A stretch of DNA of 64,000 bases from Burkholderia metallica (GTDB lineage Bacteria > Pseudomonadota > Gammaproteobacteria > Burkholderiales > Burkholderiaceae). Each line of letters starts with the position of its first letter. Positions within the stretch are counted from its first letter, which is position 1. A program made the position numbers and the translations under genes. The notes below the pieces were generated by a model. That model had not been told where the DNA came from, did not search any database, and saw nothing but the letters and a program-made list of their open reading frames with translations. The DNA is taken from the NCBI RefSeq assembly GCF_902832845.1, contig NZ_CADFDB010000001.1:930001-994000 (forward strand), read 5' to 3'. This document shows positions 27,440 to 35,775 of this stretch, one piece after another.

Positions 27440-28228
27440 TCAGGCGCGGAGCTGATAACGCTCGGCCGCGTGTGCCTGTCGAATGTCCGATAGCAGTCCC
27501 TGGCGAGCGCCATCCAGCGCGTCCCACCGCCCAGCTACGTGGAGCGGCGGGATCGTGACCCGTTCGCGACGGTCGAACCCGATCAGTGCGGCATCAACCA
27601 ACTCGCCCACCTCCATCACCTCGGGCAGCGTGTTCACGTCGACCCCGGCGCGCTCCCAGATCTCCGTGCGCGTCGCCGCCGGCAGGACGGCCTGCACGTA
27701 AACCCCCTTGGGCGACAACTCGAGATTCAGGCCCTGCGACAGGAACAGCACGAATGCCTTGGTCGCGCCGTAGATCGACATGCCGAACTCGGGCGCGAAA
27801 CCTACCACCGAGCCAATGTTGACGATCGAGCCGTTACCGGCCTGCACGAAGCGTGGCGCGACCGCCGCTGCGAGCCTCGTCAGCGCCGTCGTGTTGAGCG
27901 TGATCAGGTGTTCGATGCTTTCAGGGGTTTGCTGCAGCAAGCCGCCCGACTGAGCCACGCCGGCATTGTTGATCAGAATTCCTATTCGATCGTCATCGCG
28001 CAGACGAGCCTCGAGCGCGGACAGATCGGTGGACTGGGTCAGGTCGGCCTGCAGCACGTCTACCGCCACACCGGTTTCCTCCCGCAGGCGCGCTGCCAAC
28101 GCATCGAGTCGCGCCTTGTCGCGGGCGACGAGAACGAGGTCATGGCCACGCCGAGCGAAGCGCTCGGCGTAGGTGGCACCGATGCCGCTGGAGGCGCCGG
28201 TGATGAGGACTGTCGGAAGCGTGGTCAT
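27440..28228 (-). CDS. Short-chain dehydrogenase/reductase (SDR)
   Basis: NAD(P)-dependent oxidoreductase of 262 residues. Cofactor motif TGASSGIGATYAERFARRG near residue 10, NNAGVAQSG, the catalytic Ser in NIGSVVGF and YGATK with Tyr and Lys are all present. The ATG at 28228 is used because AAGGA lies nine bases upstream, whereas the more distal in-frame start has none. It sits 56 bases after the alkene reductase on the same strand. Likely reduces a carbonyl, perhaps after the alkene reductase has removed the adjacent double bond. Confidence 0.93.
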   Translation of the reverse strand: MTTLPTVLITGASSGIGATYAERFARRGHDLVLVARDKARLDALAARLREETGVAVDVLQADLTQSTDLSALEARLRDDDRIGILINNAGVAQSGGLLQQTPESIEHLITLNTTALTRLAAAVAPRFVQAGNGSIVNIGSVVGFAPEFGMSIYGATKAFVLFLSQGLNLELSPKGVYVQAVLPAATRTEIWERAGVDVNTLPEVMEVGELVDAALIGFDRRERVTIPPLHVAGRWDALDGARQGLLSDIRQAHAAERYQLRA

Positions 28229-28284
28229 GGGTACTTTCCTTTGCAAGGGTTCTTCTGGCGGAGGCTCGATCAGGAGCGCGAGCC

Positions 28285-29367
28285 TTAGCCGGAAATCGTC
28301 GGGTAATCGATGTAACCCACCGCGCCGCCGCCATAGAGCGTCGCCGGGTTGAACTGCGTCAGGGGTGCGCCGTGCTTCAGGCGTTCGACCAGGTCCGGGT
28401 TGCCGATAAACGGACGGCCGAACGCGAACAAGTCGGCTCTGCCCTCTTTGAGTTGAGTGGTGGCGAATTCCAGGTCGTAGCCGTTGTTGGCCAGATAGGT
28501 CTGCCTGAAACGGCGACGCAGCGCGTCATAGTCGAATGCCGCAACATCGCGTGGGCCGCCAGTCGCGCCTTCGACCACGTGCAGATAGACGATGCCCTGC
28601 GCGCTGAGCTGTTCGGCGACGTAGTCGTACTGCGCTTGCGGATCGCTGCAGGAAATGCCGTTGGCCGGCGAAACGGGCGAGATGCGCACGCCCGTGCGCT
28701 CTGCGCCGATTTCCTTGACCACGGCGGCGACCACTTCGAGCAGCAGGCGCGCACGGTTCTCGATCGAGCCGCCGTAGTCGTCGGTGCGATGGTTGGCCCC
28801 GTCCTTGATGAACTGTTCCAGCAGATATCCGTTGGCGCCGTGAATTTCCACGCCGTCGAAACCGGCGGCAATCGCGTTGGCCGCAGCCTGTCGAAAGTCG
28901 TTCACGATGCCCGGCAGCTCGGCCAGTTCCAGCGCGCGCGGCTCGGACACGTCGGCAAAGCCGTTATTGACGAAAGTCTTCGTTTCGGCGCGGATGGCGG
29001 AAGGCGCGACCGGCGCCGTACCGCCAGGTTGCAGGTCGGTGTGCGAGACGCGGCCCACATGCCAGAGCTGCACGAAGATGCGTCCGCCCTTCGCATGGAC
29101 GGCGTCCGTGACCTTCCGCCAGCCAGCGACCTGCTCCGGCGTGTACAGGCCCGGCGTGTCCTGATAGCCCTGAGCCTGGGCCGAAACCTGAGTGGCCTCG
29201 GTGATGATCAGGCCGGCCGACGCGCGCTGCGCGTAGTAGGTTGCGGCAAGCTCGCTGGGCACCAGCCCGGCGCCGGCACGGTTGCGAGTCAACGGTGCCA
29301 TGACGATGCGATTGGTGAGCGTCAGGCCACCGAGGGCGTACGGCTCGAAAAGCGATTTCTCTGACAT
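28285..29367 (-). CDS. nemA: Old-yellow-enzyme alkene reductase (NemA-like)
   Basis: FMN-containing ene-reductase of 360 residues acting on activated C=C bonds, nitrate esters or N-ethylmaleimide-like electrophiles. OYE motifs are clear: NRIVMAPLTRNRAG, QLWHVGRVSH, the active-site HGANGYLLEQF segment, DDYGGSIENRARLLLEVV, and FGRPFIGNPDLVERL. No Fe-S domain is attached, as in classical OYEs. It is the first gene of the four-gene operon and is divergent from a TetR gene across a 132-base gap with a strong palindrome. The arrangement parallels E. coli nemR-nemA, where a TetR protein senses electrophiles. Confidence 0.95.
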   Translation of the reverse strand: MSEKSLFEPYALGGLTLTNRIVMAPLTRNRAGAGLVPSELAATYYAQRASAGLIITEATQVSAQAQGYQDTPGLYTPEQVAGWRKVTDAVHAKGGRIFVQLWHVGRVSHTDLQPGGTAPVAPSAIRAETKTFVNNGFADVSEPRALELAELPGIVNDFRQAAANAIAAGFDGVEIHGANGYLLEQFIKDGANHRTDDYGGSIENRARLLLEVVAAVVKEIGAERTGVRISPVSPANGISCSDPQAQYDYVAEQLSAQGIVYLHVVEGATGGPRDVAAFDYDALRRRFRQTYLANNGYDLEFATTQLKEGRADLFAFGRPFIGNPDLVERLKHGAPLTQFNPATLYGGGAVGYIDYPTISG

Positions 29368-29428
29368 GTCGTTCCAGCGTCGAATGGTGGGAATGGCTCA
29401 ATGATGACGACCATAATCTAACGTGTCA

Positions 29429-29458
29429 ATACTTTGATGACGATCAACATCAATGTAT
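29429..29458. promoter_or_regulatory. Long palindrome between tetR and alkene-reductase operon
   Basis: Arms of 11 bases, ATACTTTGATG and CATCAATGTAT, match with one mismatch around an 8-base spacer. The left part with the spacer, TTGATGACGATCAA at 29434-29447, is also a perfect FNR/Anr-type TTGAT-N4-ATCAA sequence. The natural reading is the TetR operator; an FNR site is the alternative. Confidence 0.65.
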
Positions 29459-29499
29459 AGTCAGGCCATCTGACAGGAACGCGCCCACGGAGAGGAAAA

Positions 29500-30129
29500 G
29501 TGAAAGTCACCAAGGCACAGGCCCAGGCCAATCGGGCCCACGTTGTTGAAACAGCGTCGACGCTGTTCAGGGAGCGCGGTTTTGATGGGGTCGGAGTGGC
29601 GGATCTGATGGGCGCAGCTGGTTTCACCCACGGCGGCTTCTACAAGCACTTCCGCTCAAAGACCGATCTGATGGCGGAATCGGCGGCCTGCGGCATGGCG
29701 CAGACCGTCGCGCTGACCGCTGGTGTGGACCCGTCGGAGTTCGTGCGGCTGTATCTCGCGCGCGAGCACCGCGACTCACGCGCAACCGGCTGCACGATGG
29801 CAGCGCTGGGCGGGGATGCCGCACGTCAACCTGAAGCGGTCCGGGCCACATTCGCGGACGGCATCGAAAGACTGCTGGCGGCGTTGGTCCGAGAACGTGA
29901 TTCGTCAGACGGTGCAGACTCGGCCGAGGCCCGAGCCAACTGCCTCGACATCATGGCGCATGCGGTTGGCGCGATTGTGTTGTCGCGGGCGTGCCCGGAT
30001 GACTCTCAACTGGCCGACGAAATCCTGACGGTATGCCGCGACAAGATTCTCGCGACACTGGGGCCGTCGGCGACAGCACGCGAACCGGCGCACGATCATG
30101 GTAACCACAGCCCCGCTAAGCAAACGTGA
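29500..30129 (+). CDS. TetR-family regulator divergent from alkene-reductase operon
   Basis: Repressor of 209 residues. Helix-turn-helix is in HVVETASTLFRERGFDGVGVADLM and AAGFTHGGFYKHFRSKTDLM (about residues 14-54); the C-terminal helical domain (CTMAALGGDAARQ, LDIMAHAVGAIVLSRA) resembles the TetR subgroup that senses electrophilic compounds, with Cys residues at about 66, 93 and 148 that could be redox switches. GAGAGGAAAAG stands just before the ATG. It shares a 132-base divergent promoter region, with an obvious palindrome, with the ene-reductase operon and is its probable repressor. Confidence 0.93.
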   Translation: MKVTKAQAQANRAHVVETASTLFRERGFDGVGVADLMGAAGFTHGGFYKHFRSKTDLMAESAACGMAQTVALTAGVDPSEFVRLYLAREHRDSRATGCTMAALGGDAARQPEAVRATFADGIERLLAALVRERDSSDGADSAEARANCLDIMAHAVGAIVLSRACPDDSQLADEILTVCRDKILATLGPSATAREPAHDHGNHSPAKQT

Positions 30130-30302
30130 CATGGGGCGCCGATAGCCGCGTACTGGACGACTTTGCATTTCACGGAACGGGGGATGTCTCTAATCACCGA
30201 TTCCTGACGGCACACCGACACGCGGCACGCAACGCGTTGACCGCTGTCGATGGTTCGCCGGACGAATATGGCCGGTTCCGATGAATCGACATGGTGAGCC
30301 GC

Positions 30303-31493
30303 TTACCCTAGCGGCACCACGCTCCCGAGCAGAATCCGCACGAGCGTCGCCTGGCGCGTGACGCCCGTCTTCGAGAAGATCGCGCGCAGATGCGTGCGCG
30401 CGGTGTTCTTGCTGATCCCCGACTCCTCGGCCGCTTCCTCGAGCGTCAGCCCGTTCGTCAGCAGCAGCGCGAGCGACGTCTCGGCGGGCGTCAGGTCGAA
30501 CAGCTTGCGGATGATTTCCTGCGCGCCCTGCGGCTTGCGGTCGGGATCGCGCAGGAACAGCGTGACGGCCGGCCGCCGCTTGTTGTCCTCCGACCAGTCG
30601 GACAGCAGCACGGTGCGCACCAGCAGCCCGAGGCGCGGCTTGTCGAAACTGCGCGTGATCGGCATCGCTTCGACAGTCGCCGCGGCCGTGCCGTGGTGCC
30701 CCATCACCGCGTGGCGGATCAGCCGCTTCAGCGTACGGTTCTCCTGTGCGTCGGTCGCCTCGATAGTGCCGCGGGCAATCGTCAGACCGTTGTTCTGCTT
30801 GAGGATCTCGTCGGCTACGCTGTTCAGGTCGATGATCGTGCCGTTCTCGTCGAGCGTGATCGTGCCGATCTGCATCCGGTTGATCGCGTTCGCATAGATC
30901 GAACGCTCGACCTCCGCCGTGTCGAGCCGCGAATGCAGTTCCACCGCGCGCTTCAGATGCGGCAGCAGCAACGCGCAGATCGCCTTGTCGCGCGCGGAGA
31001 ACTGCTTCGACGCATGGTTGCGGCACACGCGGAAGCGGCACTCGACGCCCGACGGCGTGCGCAGGTCGGCGCCGAGGATGTAGCGCACGTCCTGCGGCTT
31101 CAGGAACTGCTTGTACAGCTCGCTCGACAGCCAGCCCGTGTCGCCGAACACGTCGTCGACCGTGACCACGCGATCGGCCGGCAGGCCGACGAACGGGTCG
31201 AGCGAATAGTAGTAGTTGTTGTACGACGCCTCGCCGTCGCCCGGAACGACCGGGCCGAACTCCGACGCGTGCACGGACAGCGGCGCGCGGCGATCGCTCG
31301 CAGCCGCGCGCAGGATCAGCGTCACGTAATTCGCCTGCAGCCAGCGGCGCACCAGTTCGAGCGCACCGGCCCACGGCGGCGTCTCCAGCGGCCCCTGATA
31401 GATGCGCGCCATCAGCTCGCTGAAATCCGCGACGCCGATGTCGGCCTCGTCACTGGTTGCCTGGCTCTCTTGCGGAGCCCATCTCGTCTCCAT
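30303..31493 (-). CDS. LuxR-type transcriptional regulator with PAS-like sensor
   Basis: Regulator of about 396 residues. The C-terminal LuxR helix-turn-helix reads LTPAETSLALLLTNGLTLEEAAEESGISKNTARTHLRAIFSKTGV. The central part (IGTITLDENGTIIDLNSVADEIL) has PAS-like character and the first 200 residues look like a separate ligand-sensing region. The start at 31493 is preferred since GGAG stands seven bases upstream; the frame remains open to 31613. It is divergent from the hydrolase-ribB pair with a 281-base gap, so it is a candidate regulator of those genes. A small AGACGCGTCT palindrome at 31556-31565 lies in that gap. Confidence 0.88.
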   Translation of the reverse strand: METRWAPQESQATSDEADIGVADFSELMARIYQGPLETPPWAGALELVRRWLQANYVTLILRAAASDRRAPLSVHASEFGPVVPGDGEASYNNYYYSLDPFVGLPADRVVTVDDVFGDTGWLSSELYKQFLKPQDVRYILGADLRTPSGVECRFRVCRNHASKQFSARDKAICALLLPHLKRAVELHSRLDTAEVERSIYANAINRMQIGTITLDENGTIIDLNSVADEILKQNNGLTIARGTIEATDAQENRTLKRLIRHAVMGHHGTAAATVEAMPITRSFDKPRLGLLVRTVLLSDWSEDNKRRPAVTLFLRDPDRKPQGAQEIIRKLFDLTPAETSLALLLTNGLTLEEAAEESGISKNTARTHLRAIFSKTGVTRQATLVRILLGSVVPLG

Positions 31494-31774
31494 CAGCACG
31501 CTCCATCCTCCATACGACATGTTTCCGGCGCGACCCAATCGCGCCGCCATGATTAAGACGCGTCTAAATTCGCGCGTCATCGGGAGATTTACTGAATGGT
31601 GAGAATTGGCCATTCGGACGAACCGACCATCGTCCGATCGGGTGATGTGGCGTCGTGCCTGCTGCGCTGGAATGCCCGTCAGGCCGTGCCGGCAAGCGTC
31701 CGGCGCGGACTCAGGGAAAACCGCGACACGGGTTTACCTGATTCAAACCGCATCCGATTCAGACAGGAGTCCCC

Positions 31775-32713
31775 ATGCCGCTCGACCCACAGGCGCAGGC
31801 GCTGCTCGCCGCGTTCGCCCAGGCACCCGCGATCGACTTCGCCCAGCTCACCGTTCCCGCGTATCGCGCGAGCCTTGCCGCCGGCGGCGCATTCGCCGCG
31901 GGCGATGCCGTCGCCGCCGAAGAGGACTGGCAGATTCCCGCGTCGGGCCGCCGTTTGGCGGCGCGGCTGTATCGGCCTGCTGCCGACGGGCCGTTGCCGC
32001 TGACCGTGTTTTTCCACGGCGGCGGCTTCGTGTCGTGCGGCATCGATTCGCATGCGAACCTGTGCCGCAGCCTCGCGGCGCGTGCGCGCACGCTCGTGCT
32101 GTCGGTCGACTACCGGCTCGCGCCCGAGGCGCGCTTTCCGGCCGCCGCGCACGACGCCTGCGACGCCGTGCGCTGGGCCGCCGCCAGTGCGCGCGATCTC
32201 GGCGCACGCGCCGGCGCGGTGGCGGTCGCCGGCGATAGCGCGGGCGGCAATCTGGCGGCAGTCGCCGCGCTGCAGTTGCGCGGCTCGGGCATCGCGATCG
32301 GGCACCAGTTGCTGCTGTACCCGGTCGTCGATTGCGCGACCGAGCATCCGTCGTACGAAACGCTCGGCAGCGGCTACTTCCCGACGGCGGAGATGATGCG
32401 CTGGTTCAAGCACCACTATTTCGACGACGGCGCCGATCGCGCGTCGCCGCTTGCGAGCCCGCTCGCCGCCCCGGATGTCGCGGGCGCGGCGCCGGCGACG
32501 ATCGTCAGCGCCGAATTCGATCCGCTGCGCGACGAAGCCGAAGCGTATGCGCTGCGGCTCGCGCAGGCCGGCACACCGGTGACGCTCGTGCGCTGGCCGG
32601 GCCAGCTTCACGGTTTCGCGAGCATGCTCGGCGCGATCGATGCGGCCGACCGCGTGCTGAGCTTCGGGGCCGACGCGCTGCGCCGTGCGTTCGACGCGAC
32701 GGAGGCACGATGA
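31775..32713 (+). CDS. Hormone-sensitive-lipase family alpha/beta hydrolase
   Basis: Esterase of 312 residues. The HSL oxyanion motif is FFHGGGFVSCG (about residue 76), the nucleophile lies in GDSAGGNLAA, the acidic residue in EFDPLRDEAEAY and the His in GQLHGFASM. The start ATG has AGGAG five bases upstream. Its TGA overlaps the ATG of the ribB-like gene by one ATGA unit, so the two are translationally coupled, an unusual partner for a riboflavin enzyme. Likely substrates are short or medium acyl esters. Confidence 0.94.
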   Translation: MPLDPQAQALLAAFAQAPAIDFAQLTVPAYRASLAAGGAFAAGDAVAAEEDWQIPASGRRLAARLYRPAADGPLPLTVFFHGGGFVSCGIDSHANLCRSLAARARTLVLSVDYRLAPEARFPAAAHDACDAVRWAAASARDLGARAGAVAVAGDSAGGNLAAVAALQLRGSGIAIGHQLLLYPVVDCATEHPSYETLGSGYFPTAEMMRWFKHHYFDDGADRASPLASPLAAPDVAGAAPATIVSAEFDPLRDEAEAYALRLAQAGTPVTLVRWPGQLHGFASMLGAIDAADRVLSFGADALRRAFDATEAR

Positions 32714-33834
32714 CGCTCGCCGGCACGCTGGAGATCGTCGACGAGTTGCGTGCGGGCCGGATGGTCCTGCTCGTCGACGAAGAGGATCGCGAGAATGAAG
32801 GCGATCTCGTGATCGCGGCCGATCACGTGACGCCCGACGCGATCAATTTCATGGCGCGTTTCGGGCGCGGGCTGATCTGCCTGACGCTGACCGCGGCGCA
32901 CTGCGAGCGGTTGCGGCTGCCGCCGATGGCCGATTGCAACGGCACGCCGTTCGGCACCGCGTTCACCGTCAGCATCGAGGCGGCCGAAGGCGTGACGACC
33001 GGCATTTCGGCGGCCGATCGTGCGCATACGATCCGCACGGCGGTGCGGGCCGGCGCCCGCCCGGACGATCTCGTCCAGCCCGGCCACGTGTTCCCGATCG
33101 CCGCGCGCCCGGGCGGCGTGCTGGTGCGCGCCGGGCATACCGAGGCCGGCTGCGATCTCGCGGCGCTCGCCGGGCTCACACCCGCGTCGGTGATCTGCGA
33201 GGTGATGAACGACGACGGCACGATGGCGCGGCTGCCCGATCTGAAGGCGTTTGCCGCGCAGCACGGGCTGAAGATCGGCACGATCGCCGACCTGATCCAC
33301 TACCGCCGCGAACACGAATCGCTCGTCGAACGCGTCGGCGAGCGGCCGCTGCATACGCCGTGGGGACGATTCCGCGCGATCGAGTATCGCGACACCGTGC
33401 ACGGCGCGCCGCATCTCGCGCTCGTGCGCGGCGAGCCCGACCCGTCGACGCCGGTGCTGACGCGCGTGCACGAATGCCATTCGCTGCTCGACCTGCTCGA
33501 TGCGGAGCCGTCCGCGCATTCGTGGCCGCTGCACGCCGCGCTGCAACGGATCGACGCGGCCGGCTGCGGGGTGGCGGTGCTGCTCGACTGCGACATGCGC
33601 GGCGACGCGATGCGGATGCCGGCCGGCCCTGCGCGCCGCGACGGGCGCGTGACGGGGATCGGCTCGCAGATCCTGCGCGAGCTCGGCGTGCGGCGGCTGA
33701 ACGTGCTGTCGAGCCCGTTCCGGCTGCCCGCCCTGTCGGGACACGACCTGGAGATCATGGCGTTCATTCCGCTCGGCGACGACGATCCGGAAAGCGTGCG
33801 AGGCACGCACGCGAACCCGCTGCGGGCAGCGTGA
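32710..33834 (+). CDS. ribB: 3,4-dihydroxy-2-butanone-4-phosphate synthase with degenerate GTP cyclohydrolase II domain
   Basis: RibBA-shaped protein of 374 residues. The N-terminal half is a full DHBP synthase, which converts ribulose 5-phosphate to the four-carbon riboflavin precursor: DEEDRENEGDL active-site loop and the RAGHTEAGCDLA segment are intact. The C-terminal half has the GTP cyclohydrolase II outline but the zinc-binding Cys cluster (ECLTGD...RCDC in active enzymes) is missing, reading RVHECHSLLDLL and no second or third Cys; it should not hydrolyse GTP. This split state is known in proteobacteria that have a separate RibA. As it overlaps an esterase gene and stands beside a LuxR gene, it is probably a secondary, regulated copy rather than the main ribB. 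Confidence 0.9.
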   Translation: MTLAGTLEIVDELRAGRMVLLVDEEDRENEGDLVIAADHVTPDAINFMARFGRGLICLTLTAAHCERLRLPPMADCNGTPFGTAFTVSIEAAEGVTTGISAADRAHTIRTAVRAGARPDDLVQPGHVFPIAARPGGVLVRAGHTEAGCDLAALAGLTPASVICEVMNDDGTMARLPDLKAFAAQHGLKIGTIADLIHYRREHESLVERVGERPLHTPWGRFRAIEYRDTVHGAPHLALVRGEPDPSTPVLTRVHECHSLLDLLDAEPSAHSWPLHAALQRIDAAGCGVAVLLDCDMRGDAMRMPAGPARRDGRVTGIGSQILRELGVRRLNVLSSPFRLPALSGHDLEIMAFIPLGDDDPESVRGTHANPLRAA

Positions 33835-33870
33835 CGCGTTGACGCAGGGGGACCGGCGGGCGCTCCGGTT

Positions 33871-33969
33871 GACAGGCTATCGTTTGTTTTTGGTCAATAC
33901 AGGCTTTGGTTTGTATTTTGTCGATACATGCCATAGACTGTATTTTTCGATGACAAACGATCGCCTGTC
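33871..33969. promoter_or_regulatory. Three nested inverted repeats forming the hipBA operator/promoter region
   Basis: Outer pair GACAGGCTATCGTTTGT (33871-33887) and ACAAACGATCGCCTGTC (33953-33969): 17 bases, one mismatch. Middle pair AATACAGGCTTTGG (33896-33909) and CCATAGACTGTATT (33931-33944): 14 bases, two mismatches. Inner TGTAT/ATACA at 33912-33928. A TTGACA (33869-33874) overlaps the outer left arm. The block ends 17 bases before the antitoxin ATG. Confidence 0.75.
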
Positions 33970-33986
33970 GTCCCGTGGAGCGCCCG

Positions 33987-34409
33987 ATGGACTTTCCGAT
34001 CCAGACCCTGACCCAGCTGCGCCCGATACTCGTCGGCTTCCGGAAAGCCGCGGGGCTTACGCAGGCACAACTGGCCGCCCGCCTGGGCGTCACGCAGCAA
34101 TCCTACGCGCAGCTCGAAGCCAACCCGTCGGCGGTCAGCATCGAGCGGCTCTTCAAGGTGCTGAATACGCTCGGCGTTCACATGACGCTCGCGCTGGCCG
34201 GGCAGGACCTGTCGGCGGTATCGGCCGATCCCGCGCCTGATGCCGCGGCGGCGGCTTCCCAACCAACCGCGCGCAAACGCACGCCGGCAGCGATGCGCGG
34301 CACCACGCCCACCGTCAAGGCGGCCCCCCCCGGGACCGGCGCCACCCGCAAGCGGTCCGCAACCGCCGCACCTGCCAAGCCGCGGGCGTCGCAGCGCGAG
34401 GACTGGTGA
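33987..34409 (+). CDS. hipB: HipB-like antitoxin (XRE helix-turn-helix)
   Basis: Antitoxin and autorepressor of 140 residues. The XRE HTH (about residues 8-65) reads LRPILVGFRKAAGLTQAQLAARLGVTQQSYAQLE; after it comes a hydrophobic AGQDL segment and an extended, Ala/Pro/Thr/Lys-rich tail of some 70 residues that is longer than in E. coli HipB (88 residues) and ends in Trp. The ATG at 33987 has GGAG six bases upstream. It precedes hipA with no gap, and the nested palindromes directly upstream are its probable binding sites. Confidence 0.92.
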   Translation: MDFPIQTLTQLRPILVGFRKAAGLTQAQLAARLGVTQQSYAQLEANPSAVSIERLFKVLNTLGVHMTLALAGQDLSAVSADPAPDAAAAASQPTARKRTPAAMRGTTPTVKAAPPGTGATRKRSATAAPAKPRASQREDW

Positions 34410-34411
34410 CG

Positions 34412-35746
34412 ATGGCCACGCGTGCCCGTCACGACCGGCTCGACCTGTGGATGAACGGCATTCCGGTCGGCTACTGGGAAGTCCGGCGCGGCGTCGAGCG
34501 TCTCGTCTACCTGCCGGACTGGCTCGACGACCGCCAAGGGCGGCCGCTGTCGCTGTCGCTGCCCTTCACGCCCGGCAACCAGCCGCACCAGGGCGCGATC
34601 GTCGCAGATTATTTCGACAACCTGCTGCCGGACAGCGAACCGATTCGCCGTCGCATCGCGCAGCGTTACCGGCTCCGCTCGACGGCGCCGTTCGAGTTGC
34701 TCGCATCGATCGGCCGCGATTGCGTCGGCGCGATCCAGATGCTGCCGCCCGGCGAAACGCCCGTCGATCTCCAGACGATCGACGGCGAGATACTCGACGA
34801 CGCGGCCGTCGCCGACGTGCTCCGCCACGCGACCGCCACGCCGCTGCCGGGCCGCGCGGAGCCGGAAAGCGACCTGCGCCTGTCGATTGCCGGCGCGCAG
34901 GAAAAGACAGCGTTGCTGCGTCAGGGAAACCGCTGGCTGCGGCCGTCGGGCAGCACGCCGACGACGCATATCTTCAAGCTGCCGCTCGGGCGCGTCGGGA
35001 ACATGCAGGCCGACATGCGGACCTCCGTCGAAAACGAATGGCTGTGCTCGAAGCTCGTCGCCGCGTACGGCCTGCCGGTCGCGCCGTGCGCGATCGGCCG
35101 GTTCGACGACCAGAAGGCGCTGATCGTCGAGCGCTTCGACCGGCGCGCTTCGCGCGACCGCACTTGGATCCTGCGGCTGCCGCAGGAGGACATGTGCCAG
35201 GCGACCGGCACGCCGGCGGGCACGAAATACGAATCCGACGGCGGCCCCGGCATCGACACGATCATGGGCATCCTCGCGAATTCGGCCGACGCCGCGCACG
35301 ACCGGATGAATTTCTTCGTCGCGCAGCTCGTGTTCTGGGTGCTGGCGGCCATCGACGGCCATGCGAAGAACTTCAGCATCACGCACCTGCCGGGCAACAC
35401 GTATCGCAGCACGCCGCTGTACGACGTGCTGTCCGCGCATCCGATCATCGGCACGCGTCGCAACCAGCTGCCGCCGCGCCGTGCGCGGCTCGCGATGGCC
35501 GTGTGCGGGAAGAACCGGCATTACGTGATCGGCGAGATCCAGCCGCGCCACTGGATCGCGCAGGGCCGGCGCGTCGGCCTGACCGAAGACGACGTGCGCG
35601 CCGCGATGGCGGCCGTCGTCGCGCGCACGGAACCCGCGATCGCCGAAGCCACCGCCCAGATTCCGGCGGATTTTCCGGCGGACGTCGCGGACGCGATCTT
35701 CGACGGCATGCGCCGGCAGAGCGTCAAGCTGCGCATCGCCGGGTAG
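34412..35746 (+). CDS. hipA: HipA-family kinase toxin
   Basis: Ser/Thr-kinase-fold toxin of about 444 residues. In E. coli this family phosphorylates glutamyl-tRNA synthetase and promotes persistence. HipA_N domain (LWMNGIPVGYWE..., SLSLPF) precedes HipA_C with the ATP-loop SIAGAQEKTALL, the catalytic AIDGHAKNFS and the metal-binding PLYDVLS. No key residue is missing, so it should be active unless held by HipB. A GTG at 34406 overlapping the hipB stop is an alternative start. Gene order antitoxin-toxin and close coupling are standard. Confidence 0.94.
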   Translation: MATRARHDRLDLWMNGIPVGYWEVRRGVERLVYLPDWLDDRQGRPLSLSLPFTPGNQPHQGAIVADYFDNLLPDSEPIRRRIAQRYRLRSTAPFELLASIGRDCVGAIQMLPPGETPVDLQTIDGEILDDAAVADVLRHATATPLPGRAEPESDLRLSIAGAQEKTALLRQGNRWLRPSGSTPTTHIFKLPLGRVGNMQADMRTSVENEWLCSKLVAAYGLPVAPCAIGRFDDQKALIVERFDRRASRDRTWILRLPQEDMCQATGTPAGTKYESDGGPGIDTIMGILANSADAAHDRMNFFVAQLVFWVLAAIDGHAKNFSITHLPGNTYRSTPLYDVLSAHPIIGTRRNQLPPRRARLAMAVCGKNRHYVIGEIQPRHWIAQGRRVGLTEDDVRAAMAAVVARTEPAIAEATAQIPADFPADVADAIFDGMRRQSVKLRIAG

Positions 35747-35775
35747 CCTCGGCCGTCGCGCACGGCGCGGTCAGG

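Noticed and set aside
32600-32710. Possible FMN riboswitch before the ribB-like gene
   Set aside because: The ribB start overlaps the hydrolase gene, leaving no room for the conserved aptamer, and none of its conserved elements was seen.
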